Source: Chitinophaga sp. CF118 (GTDB taxonomy: Bacteria; Bacteroidota; Bacteroidia; Chitinophagales; Chitinophagaceae). From it: a DNA stretch of 64,000 nucleotides. The position numbers and the translations under genes are program-made. The stretch spans positions 868,001 through 932,000 of the forward strand of contig NZ_FOMK01000003.1 in NCBI RefSeq assembly GCF_900112615.1, in the 5' to 3' direction. The notes beneath the pieces are model-generated. The model had not been told where the DNA came from. It searched no databases and saw only the letters and a program-made list of their open reading frames with translations. This document shows, piece after piece, positions 33,140-41,791 of this stretch (position 1 is its first letter; each line of letters starts with the position of its first letter).

Positions 33140-36100
33140 TTAGAAGGTAACATTCAGTCCCAGTGAAGTAGTTTGTTGCTGGAAGTAATATTGTCCGTTT
33201 GAAGATCGTGCTTCAGGATCAATCTTTTCTTTCATATTCGGCGTCCACGTCCACAGGTTTTGTGCAGCAACGTATACACGTAATTGCTGTATTCTCATCC
33301 GTCTTATGAGATTTGTAGACAATGAATAGCCCAGTTCTGCACTACGCAGTTTGAGATAGGATGCATCCCTTAACCACCAGGAAGAGAATCTTGTATTATA
33401 GTCTTTAGGTTGTGTGGTAGCGCGGGGATATAAAGCATTTGTATTTGCCGGAGTCCAGTGATCATTGTAATAGAGTTCACTCACGGAGCCCTGCTGATCG
33501 AAAGGAAATACCAGGTTACCACCCACCGGAAGACTGATCTGTGTAGCCGCCTGTAACAGGAAGTTGAGATCAAATCCCTTCCAGGAAAGGGCAGGAGAGA
33601 AGCCAAAAATCATTTGTGGGGTACCGTTAGGCCGGCCAATTACAGTTTGATCATTATCATTAATAATACCATCCGGTTTACCTGATGGTCCGCCCAGATC
33701 TGCATATTTCAGATCGCCGGGACGTACAGGGGCATCGGGGATAGAAGCAACGTCTGATTTCACAGAACCATCAGCATTGAAATCTGCAGGGGTAAAATAG
33801 CCAAGTGCTTTCAGACCGAATTGCGTACCATATGCACGTCCTGTTTGACGGCGGTTAGGATTATTATAAGTAGCATCTGTTTCAAACACTTGCAGCAGTT
33901 TATTCTGTGCGTAAGTGAAGTTGCCGTTCACTTGCAGCTGTAACCCATTGGAGAAAGTATGATTGGTACCCAAACTTATTTCCACTCCGTGGTTGCTCAT
34001 GATAGCAGCATTCTGTTCGGTAAGTCCCACACCATATTCCGCAGGTACGGTAACGGTAGGAGGAACCAGCATGTTGGAACGTTTTTCGTAGAAATAGTCA
34101 GCACCTATTGTAAGTTTACCTTTCCACAAAGAAGCATCTATACCCACATTGGTCTTTTTAGCCCTTTCCCATGTAATAGCAGTATTGGCCTGTAATACTT
34201 CACTGATGCCAGCCGTAAGAGCGCCATTCAGCACAGCAGCATTATTATAAATGGAATAGCCTGTCAGATATTGAAAAGGACCGCCAGCCAGGTTGCCGGA
34301 TTCGCCATAGGAAGCTCTGAGTTTCAGGGCATCTATCCAGGTCACATTATTTTTCATAAAACTTTCGCGGGCCATATTCCAGCCCAGTGAAAATGCAGGG
34401 AAGAAACCATATTTACGACCGGGAGCAAAGTAATAATGTCCATCGTATCTGCCAGATACTTCTGCCAGATATTTACCATCATAGTTATAGCTCAAACGAT
34501 ATACATAACCTATTTGTCTTTGTTCTGATGAAGCACCGCCATTGGAAACTTCTCCCTGCGCTGTACCTCCACGGTCCAGTTCATCAATATCTATAGGGTA
34601 ATTTATTCTGCTGCCGGAAAGGTCCCAGTATTTTTGAGTCCGGGATTCCAGTACTCCCAGGAAAGTAATATCATGTTTACCAAAAGTATTGTGGTAGTTT
34701 AAATATCCCTGGTAGGTGAAAGCTTTATTCTGACTGGTACTCAGGCTCAGTGACGGTTTGGACGGACCGATGTAAGTAGGTGTAAAGGTATAGGGAGTAG
34801 TAGTAAAGTCTGCACTATATGTGAGAATAGGTGTTTTCCATACTTTAGTGTAGGTATTATAAGGATCATAACTGGCCACACCTTTTATGCTAAGACCTTT
34901 TATAAAAGGCAGTTGCTGTTCAATGCTGAAGGTGGTCATAATCTGTGTATTCTCGTTATGAGCATATCCGCTATGAGCAATAGTCCCCACCAGCGAGTTG
35001 GTGATATAACTTCCCCATAAACCGTTGGAATAATAGATAGCAGATGTAGGAGGAGTTCTGAATGCCTGGTACATAATACCTCCGCCAGCAGAAGCATAAC
35101 GGTTATTAGCGTCCCCGCTGCCTGGATCGGAATAACCAGAATAATTCTGATCTTCCACCCAACCACTGAGAGAGATAGATACCTGCGTGTTTTTAGTTGC
35201 AGCAACATCCAGGTTCGCAAGTGCATTATATTTTTTCAGGCTGGTAGTAGAGAATTGTCCCTCCTGATTAGTATATCCCAATGCAGCAAAATATTTCACT
35301 TTATCCGTACCGCCAGACAGTTGCAGGTTATGATTGGTCAGTAATGAATTGCGCTGAATTACATCCCGGAGCCCCTGACTGTTGGGGTATCTATCACGAT
35401 CAGCATCAGCAGCACCATCCACTGTTTTTTTGTATCCGGCTATCTGTGCATCTGTAAAAGCAGGACTGAAATTATCATTCCTGTTAGCTTCATTGCTTAA
35501 CAGCGCATATTGGTAGGAGTTTACCATACGTGGCATTCGTGTAGGATTTTGAAATCCCGCATAACCATTATAAGACAAAACCGGAGCGCCGGATTTTCCT
35601 TTTTTAGTAGTAACCAGGATAACACCATTAGCACCTGCCAGACCATAAGGCGCCACAGCAGCAGCATCTTTTAATATGGTAACGCTTTCAATAGTAGCAG
35701 GGTCCAGCCGGGAAAAATCCCTGTAAATCCCATCTACCACCAGCAGAGGATTTGCATTACCGATGGTGGAAGTACCTCTGATCCGTATTCTGGAACCATC
35801 CAGTCCGGGTTCGCCACTTCCCTGATCTGCAATAAGACCGGGCATACGGCCTACGAGATTATTTGTAAGATTCACTACCGGTTTCTGAGCAAAGTCTTTT
35901 CCTTTTACAACAGATACTGCAGAGATACTTGTAGCTTTCAGTTGAGTACCGTAACCCACAACAATCACTTCGTTCAATGCAGTAGAACTTTCTTCCAGTT
36001 GTATGTCTATGGATGTTCGTCCGGCCAGAGGCACTTCTTTAGTGATGTAGCCGATAAAGGAGAATATTAAAATACTTTGTTCGTCTGGTACACGAATAGA

Positions 36101-36640
36101 GAACTTTCCTTCCGCATCTGTATTGGTACCGTTTGCAGCCCCTTTTAACCGGATACTAACACCGGGTAGTTTGTCACCTTTTGGTGAAATAACAGTGCCC
36201 GTTACCGTTAGTTCCTGTGATTGTACTTTTTCCGGAGCAGGGGAGGGAGCCGGCACAATGAAAACATAATGATCTTTCTGCTGATAGGTAAGCCCTGTAC
36301 CGGAAAGCAGGAGATCCAATGTGGAAGCCACTGAACGGGTAGCTACCGGCAGTTGGAGATGTGAAAATTTGTTTATTTCGTTCAGTCTGTAGCCGAAACG
36401 AAAATTTGTTTGTTGTTCAATTTCCTTTAATGCTGTTTCCAGGCTTTTGCCGGAAAGACCCAGTGAAACTTTGGTTTGCCGGATATCCTGTGCGTTTGTT
36501 TTAGCCGCTATCAGGATATTACAGCAGAATAATAAAATTGCCAGTACTAACGTGGAACATCTCATAATCCAAAGGATTGTTTTGAGCGGGACGGGACGTT
36601 CATAAGGAAACGTGGATCCCTTACTTACAAAAAAATGCAT
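33140..36640 (-). CDS. SusC/RagA TonB-linked outer membrane transporter with STN domain
   Basis: 1166 aa. The hydrophobic signal sits around residues 22-50, preceded by an unusual long basic leader (MHFFVSKGSTFPYERPV); Met26 is an alternative start. Residues about 58-130 form an STN domain ('VSLGLSGKSLETALKEIEQQTNFRFGY'), the part that contacts a FecR-type anti-sigma factor. A CarboxypepD_reg-like domain follows ('TVTGTVISPKGDKLPGVSIRLKG'), then a plug ('EVIVVGYGTQLKATSISAVSVV', 'RIRGTSTIGNANPLLVVDGI'), and the barrel ends 'TTSLGLNVTF'. The STN domain plus the adjacent sigma/anti-sigma genes indicates trans-envelope induction by the imported glycan. Confidence 0.96.
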   Translation of the reverse strand: MHFFVSKGSTFPYERPVPLKTILWIMRCSTLVLAILLFCCNILIAAKTNAQDIRQTKVSLGLSGKSLETALKEIEQQTNFRFGYRLNEINKFSHLQLPVATRSVASTLDLLLSGTGLTYQQKDHYVFIVPAPSPAPEKVQSQELTVTGTVISPKGDKLPGVSIRLKGAANGTNTDAEGKFSIRVPDEQSILIFSFIGYITKEVPLAGRTSIDIQLEESSTALNEVIVVGYGTQLKATSISAVSVVKGKDFAQKPVVNLTNNLVGRMPGLIADQGSGEPGLDGSRIRIRGTSTIGNANPLLVVDGIYRDFSRLDPATIESVTILKDAAAVAPYGLAGANGVILVTTKKGKSGAPVLSYNGYAGFQNPTRMPRMVNSYQYALLSNEANRNDNFSPAFTDAQIAGYKKTVDGAADADRDRYPNSQGLRDVIQRNSLLTNHNLQLSGGTDKVKYFAALGYTNQEGQFSTTSLKKYNALANLDVAATKNTQVSISLSGWVEDQNYSGYSDPGSGDANNRYASAGGGIMYQAFRTPPTSAIYYSNGLWGSYITNSLVGTIAHSGYAHNENTQIMTTFSIEQQLPFIKGLSIKGVASYDPYNTYTKVWKTPILTYSADFTTTPYTFTPTYIGPSKPSLSLSTSQNKAFTYQGYLNYHNTFGKHDITFLGVLESRTQKYWDLSGSRINYPIDIDELDRGGTAQGEVSNGGASSEQRQIGYVYRLSYNYDGKYLAEVSGRYDGHYYFAPGRKYGFFPAFSLGWNMARESFMKNNVTWIDALKLRASYGESGNLAGGPFQYLTGYSIYNNAAVLNGALTAGISEVLQANTAITWERAKKTNVGIDASLWKGKLTIGADYFYEKRSNMLVPPTVTVPAEYGVGLTEQNAAIMSNHGVEISLGTNHTFSNGLQLQVNGNFTYAQNKLLQVFETDATYNNPNRRQTGRAYGTQFGLKALGYFTPADFNADGSVKSDVASIPDAPVRPGDLKYADLGGPSGKPDGIINDNDQTVIGRPNGTPQMIFGFSPALSWKGFDLNFLLQAATQISLPVGGNLVFPFDQQGSVSELYYNDHWTPANTNALYPRATTQPKDYNTRFSSWWLRDASYLKLRSAELGYSLSTNLIRRMRIQQLRVYVAAQNLWTWTPNMKEKIDPEARSSNGQYYFQQQTTSLGLNVTF

Positions 36641-36693
36641 AGATTTGTTTGGTTTTAATCGGTTTGAACGCTGTTTTAAAATCCATTTGGTTG

Positions 36694-36756
36694 CGGGTAC
36701 TTGCCTGTACCCGTGATCATCCTTAATTATACCGCTGTGGTTGCCTCCGCAGCGGT
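36694..36756 (-). promoter_or_regulatory. Twin hairpins with the same loop in the susC leader
   Basis: CGGGTAC (36694-36700) and GTACCCG (36707-36713) pair around TTGCCT; ACCGCTGTGG (36731-36740) and CCGCAGCGGT (36747-36756) pair around the same TTGCCT. On the minus-strand RNA the loop reads AGGCAA in both. They lie between the fecR stop (36813) and the susC start (36640). One could terminate the sigma/fecR transcript, but the shared loop suggests recognition by a protein or a small RNA. Confidence 0.6.
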
Positions 36757-36812
36757 TTTGTATTACAGTACTTATGTGGAAGCCTTCGTGGTAATGAAGC
36801 TCATATCTTTAA

Positions 36813-37796
36813 TTATTTTTTTCTGCTGATAGTAATGACATTCCCCTCTATATTATATCTGAAACCGTTCAGGTGACTGATCATATTCATGACTTCCTGG
36901 ATGTTCTCTCCATGCAGGAAGGAAAAGGTAAAGCGGGATTTCTTGAGTTCGGGATCAGCAAATACGATCTCTACATTATACCATCTGCCAATGGTAATAG
37001 CCGCATCTCCCATCGTCACATTATCGAGTATTAATTCACCTTTTGTCCAGGCCACCATATTGCCCGCAATAGTATCCCTCAATACTACCTGTTTATTTTC
37101 CTGATGATATTCCAGGAACTGGTTGGCCACGATCACGCCCAGCGCAGCGTTTCCTTCAGCCACGCTTACTTTACCGTTAACCACTGCCACTGTCAGCAGT
37201 TGATTATATGCCTGTATATTAAAAGCTGTACCCAATACTTTAGTGGTAACGCTTCCGGTATGAACCAGGAAGGGTTGTTTATCCCGGTGTGTTACATCAA
37301 AATATGCCTCACCCTCCAGGAAGAGCTCGCGGGTGTTGCCCGTAAAACTGGCAGGATAACGGAGTTTACTACCAGCTTTCAGCCACACCATGGAACCGTC
37401 TGCCAGTTTCAGTTGTATACGTTGACCAGCAGGAACCGACAGTTCTTTGTAAACAACGGAAGCTGTCCGGGAAGGTGTAAATAAAAGGTAGGCGCTGGTT
37501 CCGGTAGACAGCAGTAGTAATATACCAGCAGCATAACCCAGCCAGCGCCTTTTCTTATATATAGGTTGGATGGTAAAACGATCGTTCTCTGTAATCTTCA
37601 GATATAATGCATCAGATTCATCCGGACTTAGTTGTTGTGCAGGAGTCAATTCTGCCCACATACGATCTATTGCCGACTGTAAAGCAGGGTTCTCTTCAGC
37701 ATCCTGCAAGTATTGCATCAGCTCATCGTAATCTTCAGCATTGATGCTATTATTGGCAAGTTCGCCAAGCAGTTGATATATACGTTCTTCATTCAC
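36813..37796 (-). CDS. FecR family anti-sigma factor
   Basis: 327 aa, GTG start (codon at 37794-37796); no in-frame ATG lies upstream before a stop as far as I can read. The cytoplasmic N-terminus (about 1-85) is acidic and Tyr-rich ('IYQLLGELANNSINAEDYDELMQYL') and would bind the sigma factor. One membrane segment follows at about 86-110 ('LGYAAGILLLLSTGTSAYLLF'). The periplasmic FecR domain contains 'VPAGQRIQLKLADGSMVWLKAGSKLRYP' and 'GEAYFDVTHRDKQPFLVHTG', and the C-terminus is DUF4974-like ('SFLHGENIQEVMNMISHLNGFRYNIEGNVITI'). It relays the signal from the STN domain of SusC. Confidence 0.95.
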   Translation of the reverse strand: MNEERIYQLLGELANNSINAEDYDELMQYLQDAEENPALQSAIDRMWAELTPAQQLSPDESDALYLKITENDRFTIQPIYKKRRWLGYAAGILLLLSTGTSAYLLFTPSRTASVVYKELSVPAGQRIQLKLADGSMVWLKAGSKLRYPASFTGNTRELFLEGEAYFDVTHRDKQPFLVHTGSVTTKVLGTAFNIQAYNQLLTVAVVNGKVSVAEGNAALGVIVANQFLEYHQENKQVVLRDTIAGNMVAWTKGELILDNVTMGDAAITIGRWYNVEIVFADPELKKSRFTFSFLHGENIQEVMNMISHLNGFRYNIEGNVITISRKK

Positions 37797-37886
37797 GTGG
37801 ATAACATTTTAATAAACTCCCTAAAAGAGGGGATATAGTGCAATACACGTGAGGCTACCTGTTCGGGTAGTCAATTTGAAAAAAAA

Positions 37887-38477
37887 TTATTTACTAAGAA
37901 AAAGCAGGAGGAGGGGGAAGAGGATTTCGGCCTGGTTAAAGCAGGCACGTAGTGTTTTCAATGCGCCTGTGAGGTGGTATTTTACGGTATGTACGGAGAT
38001 ATTCATGCGGGCAGCAATTTCCTCGTAAGTAAGGCCTTCAAATCTGCTGAGCCGGAAAACCATTTGTTGTTGTACGGGTAATGTATTTAAAATATGGGAA
38101 GTAAGGCGTTCAAGATCTGCAGCCAGGATTGCTTCTTCGGTTTCGTTATGTTCCGGGTGCATGGTGAGCCATAGTTTTTTACGGGCAGCCTGGGAGGTAG
38201 CTGTTTGTCGTAACATATTGAGAGTTACTCTTCTGGCTATTGTATATAACCAGGGTGCCAGGGGGTATTCACTGTTTAATTGTAAACGGTGTTCCCACAG
38301 TCGTAACATGGTTTCCTGCACCACTTCCTTACTTTGTTCCCTGTTTTTAAGGAAATGATAGGCCAGGCCATAAATCTTTTGGCTGTATTGGTCAAATACC
38401 TCACGGAATGCAGATTCATCTCCATCGCGCAGACGAATGATCAGATTCCAATCCACAGATTTAATTACACTTTCCAC
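37887..38477 (-). CDS. RNA polymerase ECF sigma-70 factor
   Basis: 196 aa, GTG start. Region 2 is 'FDQYSQKIYGLAYHFLKNREQSKEVVQETMLRLWEHR' and region 4 is 'LSRFEGLTYEEIAARMNISVHTVKYHLTGALKTLR'. The C-terminal hydrophobic tail 'ILFPLLLLFLSK' is common in Bacteroidota ECF factors of this type. It lies 90 bp ahead of fecR, both starting with GTG. It should activate the susC operon when FecR releases it. The TTG/GTG preference is not seen in the neighbours and may reduce basal translation. Confidence 0.95.
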   Translation of the reverse strand: MESVIKSVDWNLIIRLRDGDESAFREVFDQYSQKIYGLAYHFLKNREQSKEVVQETMLRLWEHRLQLNSEYPLAPWLYTIARRVTLNMLRQTATSQAARKKLWLTMHPEHNETEEAILAADLERLTSHILNTLPVQQQMVFRLSRFEGLTYEEIAARMNISVHTVKYHLTGALKTLRACFNQAEILFPLLLLFLSK

Positions 38478-38646
38478 GAACGCGGTAATAATTGATTTAA
38501 GAAAAACGAGGTATCTCTTCTTTTAGTTGACAATCTTAGCATCCAAGGTAGGGAATTTAATATCGAAGTTATATCTTTTTTAAGTTGGGGATGCATGGTA
38601 ACAAAAAAGAGCAATTCTCCCATATTTCAGAAAAAAGATTTTTAAA

Positions 38647-38670
38647 TGAGCGAACGCTCACTTATCTTTG
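38647..38670 (+). promoter_or_regulatory. TetR operator overlapping a Bacteroidota -7 box
   Basis: TGAGCGAACGCTCA (38647-38660) is a perfect palindrome with two central bases. It runs into TATCTTTG (38663-38670), an exact match to the Bacteroidota -7 consensus TAnnTTTG. The TetR start codon follows at 38677, so autorepression is strongly suggested. Confidence 0.75.
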
Positions 38671-38676
38671 CAACGC

Positions 38677-39267
38677 ATGAGACAGCGAGACGAAAATAAA
38701 ATACAGGGCATTCGTGAGAAGGCTATTGAAATGATCACCAACGAAGGTTTGGAGAATTTTGGTATCAACAAGCTGGCTAAAGCAGCAGGGGTATCTCCTG
38801 CAACTATTTATATTTATTATAAGGATAAAGACGACCTGATTACCCAGATTAGTGTGGATGAAGGTATGAGGATGTGTGCTGCTATTCTGGAAGGTTTTGA
38901 TCCTGAAATGACATTTGAAGAAGGGCTTTGGATCCAATGGAAAAACAGGGCCAAATATTCATTGAATAACCAGGAGGGAGCTTCTTTTTATGAGCAGCTG
39001 CGTAATTCTACTTACCGTGAGAAAATGGTAAAAGCAATTCATGATGAAATGGGCAAGAAGGCAGGGCCTTTTATGAAAAATGCCATAGAACGGGGAGAGA
39101 TAAACGATATTACTATAGAAGTATTCTGGTCAGTGGCTATAGCCCCACTTTATTCCCTGGTAAGGTTTCACCAGGAAGGGCATTGTTTTAAAGACCGTAT
39201 TTTTGTTTTTTCCGAGAAGATTATGAAAGAAACATTTGACTATGTTATAAAAGCTCTTAAGAAATAG
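38677..39267 (+). CDS. TetR/AcrR family transcriptional regulator
   Basis: 196 aa from ATG 38677; a TTG at 38668 lies inside the -7 box and is rejected. The N-terminal HTH is 'IREKAIEMITNEGLENFGINKLAKAAGVSPATIYIYYKDKDDLI', with recognition helix SPATIYIYYKDK. The C-terminal ligand domain is helical and ends 'FSEKIMKETFDYVIKALK'. It heads a three-gene cassette with a small protein and an MFS exporter. Matching operators lie before this gene and again 20 bp after its stop, so it probably represses both itself and the exporter unit until an unidentified compound binds. Confidence 0.93.
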   Translation: MRQRDENKIQGIREKAIEMITNEGLENFGINKLAKAAGVSPATIYIYYKDKDDLITQISVDEGMRMCAAILEGFDPEMTFEEGLWIQWKNRAKYSLNNQEGASFYEQLRNSTYREKMVKAIHDEMGKKAGPFMKNAIERGEINDITIEVFWSVAIAPLYSLVRFHQEGHCFKDRIFVFSEKIMKETFDYVIKALKK

Positions 39268-39286
39268 TTTTTTTTATCTTGATAAG

Positions 39287-39304
39287 TAAATGAGTGCTCA
39301 CTTA
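39287..39304 (+). promoter_or_regulatory. Second TetR operator, upstream of the small gene and MFS exporter
   Basis: TAAATGAGTGCTCACTTA contains the palindrome TGAG-TG-CTCA. It shares AAATGAG and CTCACTTAT with the operator at 38647 but has a shorter centre. The last base is the A of the downstream start codon at 39304. Confidence 0.65.
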
Positions 39305-39525
39305 TGCTGGAAAGTATTCTTATATTTAAAACCAATATCACTACGGAAACGGACCTGCTTATTGTAAAAGCCGCATTGGATACCCATCACCAGATTGAGA
39401 GGTGGACTATAGATCAGACGGATGTAGACTGTGTATTGCGTGTAATATCCCATCACCTAAGTTATGCAGATGTTAACCGGCTCATTTCCGGGTTGAACTA
39501 TAACTGCGAAGAACTAACATACTGA
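39304..39525 (+). CDS. Small HMA-like protein of unknown function
   Basis: 73 aa: 'ILIFKTNITTETDLLIVKAALDTHHQIERWTIDQTDVDCVLRVISHHLSYADVNRLISGLNYNCEELTY'-type layout, a beta-alpha-beta-beta-alpha-beta pattern like ferredoxin-fold HMA domains. The CxxC metal motif is absent, so it is probably not a metal chaperone. Similar small proteins occur beside MFS or TetR genes in Bacteroidota. It lies 36 bp after the TetR stop and 7 bp before the MFS gene. The start codon overlaps the end of an operator. Function unknown. Confidence 0.7.
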   Translation: MLESILIFKTNITTETDLLIVKAALDTHHQIERWTIDQTDVDCVLRVISHHLSYADVNRLISGLNYNCEELTY

Positions 39526-39532
39526 AATAGAA

Positions 39533-40825
39533 ATGTCCCTTAAAAACACAAATAGTCAAACCATGAAAAGTGAAAGCTCTTTTTCTTCATACCAGAAACT
39601 GATTATTGTCTTACTGGCATTGACACAGTTTTCTGTCATCCTGGATTTTATGATCATGTCACCATTGGGCGACATACTAATGAAATCGATGAGTATCAAA
39701 CCAAAACAATTCGGATTGGTAGTATCTGCATATGCATTCAGTGCCGGTATTTCAGGATTGCTGACAGCAGGTTTTGCCGATCGTTTTGACCGCAAAAAAT
39801 TGTTCCTCTTTTTTTACGGAGGTTTTGCCCTGGGCACTTTATCCTGTGGTTTTGCAACCACTTATCCGATGCTGGTAGCTGCCCGTATTATAACAGGTTT
39901 ATTCGGCGGAGTGATTGGTTCTATTTCTATGGCTATTGTTACGGATCTTTTTTCAATAGAACAACGTGGCCGGGTAATGGGTTTTATGCAAATGGGATTT
40001 GGAGCCAGCCAGGTGTTGGGTATTCCCATCGGTCTTTATATGGCCAATTTATGGGGATGGGAATCTCCTTTTTTCATGATAGTAGGAGTGGCAGTCATCT
40101 TAATGCTGCTGATCGGGCTCCGGCTGCAACCTATTACAGCACATCTTGCCATACAGCGGGATAAGAGTGCCGTGAGTCATCTCTGGCATACGATCGCCAA
40201 AAGAAATTACCGTATTGGATTCGCAACCACAGCCCTGCTTTCTATTGGTGGATTTATGATGATGCCTTTCGGTAGTGCATTTGCTGTCAACAACCTGGGT
40301 GTTAAAGAGGACAAATTATTCTTACTGTTTATGGTGACTGGTGTTGGTTCATTACTTGTTATGCCGTTAATAGGCCGGCTGAGCGATAAAATGGACAGGT
40401 TCTGGCTGGCAACGATTTCTACCCTGTTTATGATGATAATGGTAGCGATTTATACGCACCTCACTCCTTATCCTTTGTGGATCATTATGGCTTTTAATGT
40501 GGTGATGATAGCCTTTATGATGGGCCGTATGGTACCAGCTATGGCATTGATCACCGGTGTGCCTGAAATGGCCGACAGAGGAGCTTTCATGAGTATCAAT
40601 TCAGCCCTGCAGCAGATTGCTGGTGGTATTGCTGCTGCCGTGGGCGGGATGATCGTTGTACAGAAAGATAAATTCAGTCCGCTGGAACATTACGATATAG
40701 TAGGTTGGGTCACCATCGGTGTATCAGTGATCTTCCTTTTAATGTTAAGCCGGGTAAGCGTGATAATAAAAGCAAAACCAGTGAAACCTGTTGTACAGAA
40801 AACAGAAGCGATACTCGAAGTATAA
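39533..40825 (+). CDS. MFS transporter (drug/sugar efflux type)
   Basis: 430 aa, about 12 membrane segments. A second ATG at 39563 (MKSESSFSSY) is an alternative start. The first loop between segments 2 and 3 reads 'GLLTAGFADRFDRKKLFLFFYG', the MFS motif A. 'ARIITGLFGGVIGSISMAIVTDLF' and 'GRVMGFMQMGFGASQVLGIPIGLYMA' (motif C-like) place it with DHA1-type exporters. A central cytoplasmic loop lies around 'QRDKSAVSHLWHTIAKRNYR'. It exports an unknown compound and is probably induced through the TetR protein. It ends 6 bp before a hairpin. Confidence 0.93.
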   Translation: MSLKNTNSQTMKSESSFSSYQKLIIVLLALTQFSVILDFMIMSPLGDILMKSMSIKPKQFGLVVSAYAFSAGISGLLTAGFADRFDRKKLFLFFYGGFALGTLSCGFATTYPMLVAARIITGLFGGVIGSISMAIVTDLFSIEQRGRVMGFMQMGFGASQVLGIPIGLYMANLWGWESPFFMIVGVAVILMLLIGLRLQPITAHLAIQRDKSAVSHLWHTIAKRNYRIGFATTALLSIGGFMMMPFGSAFAVNNLGVKEDKLFLLFMVTGVGSLLVMPLIGRLSDKMDRFWLATISTLFMMIMVAIYTHLTPYPLWIIMAFNVVMIAFMMGRMVPAMALITGVPEMADRGAFMSINSALQQIAGGIAAAVGGMIVVQKDKFSPLEHYDIVGWVTIGVSVIFLLMLSRVSVIIKAKPVKPVVQKTEAILEV

Positions 40826-40831
40826 ATTTCT

Positions 40832-40860
40832 TCCCCTGAACAGTTTTATTGTTCAGGGGA
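40832..40860 (+). terminator. Hairpin terminator after the MFS gene
   Basis: TCCCCTGAACA (40832-40842) pairs with TGTTCAGGGGA (40850-40860), 11 bp with a 7-nt loop, followed by TTTTTATTTT. A canonical intrinsic terminator, also usable for the convergent gene at 40876. Confidence 0.9.
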
Positions 40861-40875
40861 TTTTTATTTTCTTTA

Positions 40876-41661
40876 TTACCCTACAGTCAGGATCTTGGCA
40901 CAACCTGCATATTTTACTACATTGACTACTGTATTGCTGAGAGGCATTCCCATTTCAATCCCCACAGATACTATCATCGTCATTAAATCTTCCGGTTTCC
41001 CTTTATCCAATTTTATCTCAAAGCGCTCTCCTTCACAGGCTTCGCTGGATGGATGCCATTCGCTATATAAAGCGGGAGTACAATCAGAGTCTTTAAAAGA
41101 TAACTTAGGATAATTGTATTCTGTATCCCCTATAGCCTGCAAAGAAATCACAAACCGGAATAGCGGAGCTTTCCAGGGCAGGAATATGTTTATGTCCGGC
41201 AGCAGCTTAGGTACCTGAACAACAGCGCTTCCTGTTTCCCTATCTACAGTGCATTTCAGCGGATGCCTGACCACATTATCAAAAGTATTCTTTTTGTTTA
41301 AGCTAAAGCCTTCCAGCATGTCACCATGCTGAGAAAGAAGAATTGCCCGTTGCCCTCTGATGCTTGTCTTATCCTCTTTCTGAATGATGGAACACAGCTC
41401 ATTGAGCGTGTATGTAAAATTATAATCAGCCAGATGTCTTACATAAATGAGCGCCCACCGGATCTTACTTCCAGCTCTTGCAGAACCTGTGAATTCTGAA
41501 TTATTTTCCCGGGTACGTACAAACGCAGGAGAGGTTTTTATCTTCTTTTTCGAAGCGCCACCTTTCATGCGAACAATCGTTCCTTCCATATCCCTTCTTT
41601 TGTAAGAAGACATATTTCCAACTGGTCCTATAAAGTCTAAACCTCCTTTGAGAATAGCCAT
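40876..41661 (-). CDS. Conserved Bacteroidota protein of unknown function
   Basis: 261 aa, basic. The N-terminus 'KGGLDFIGPVGNMSSYKRRDMEGTIVRMKGG' followed by 'KIKTSPAFVRTRENNSEFTGSARAGSKIRWAL' is a recurrent signature (G-x-x-G-x-M-x-x-Y, KGG, PAF-x-RTREN-x-EF) of a Bacteroidota family with no assigned function. The rest has beta-rich character, ending 'GIEMGMPLSNTVVNVVKYAGCAKILTVG'. It has no signal peptide. It is divergent from the RloA-like ATPase gene across a 328-bp palindrome-rich region and faces the MFS gene tail to tail. A link to the defence-like pair is possible by position only. Confidence 0.7.
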   Translation of the reverse strand: MAILKGGLDFIGPVGNMSSYKRRDMEGTIVRMKGGASKKKIKTSPAFVRTRENNSEFTGSARAGSKIRWALIYVRHLADYNFTYTLNELCSIIQKEDKTSIRGQRAILLSQHGDMLEGFSLNKKNTFDNVVRHPLKCTVDRETGSAVVQVPKLLPDINIFLPWKAPLFRFVISLQAIGDTEYNYPKLSFKDSDCTPALYSEWHPSSEACEGERFEIKLDKGKPEDLMTMIVSVGIEMGMPLSNTVVNVVKYAGCAKILTVG

Positions 41662-41737
41662 TTTGAGTAGTTTTTATTTTGTGGAATAAGATCTGAATCT
41701 TTAGTCTAATTTAAATAAAACTCTTAATAAAAACAAA

Positions 41738-41791
41738 TTCTAGTCTTATATAAGCCTTATCTATATAGATATGGCTTATATAAGACTAGAA
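41738..41791. promoter_or_regulatory. 54-bp near-perfect palindrome between divergent genes
   Basis: A 19-nt arm TTCTAGTCTTATATAAGCC (41738-41756) is exactly complementary to 41773-41791. The 16-nt centre contains its own palindrome ATCTATATAGAT (41759-41770). Pieces of the arm (AAGACTAG, AAGGCTTATATA, TGGCTTATATAC) recur up to 41826. It lies upstream of both the 41661 minus-strand start and the 41990 plus-strand start. Confidence 0.75.

Noticed and set aside
36731..36756. A simple intrinsic terminator for fecR
   Set aside because: It may terminate, but the minus-strand side lacks a T-run and the neighbouring hairpin shares its exact loop, so a regulatory role is kept open.
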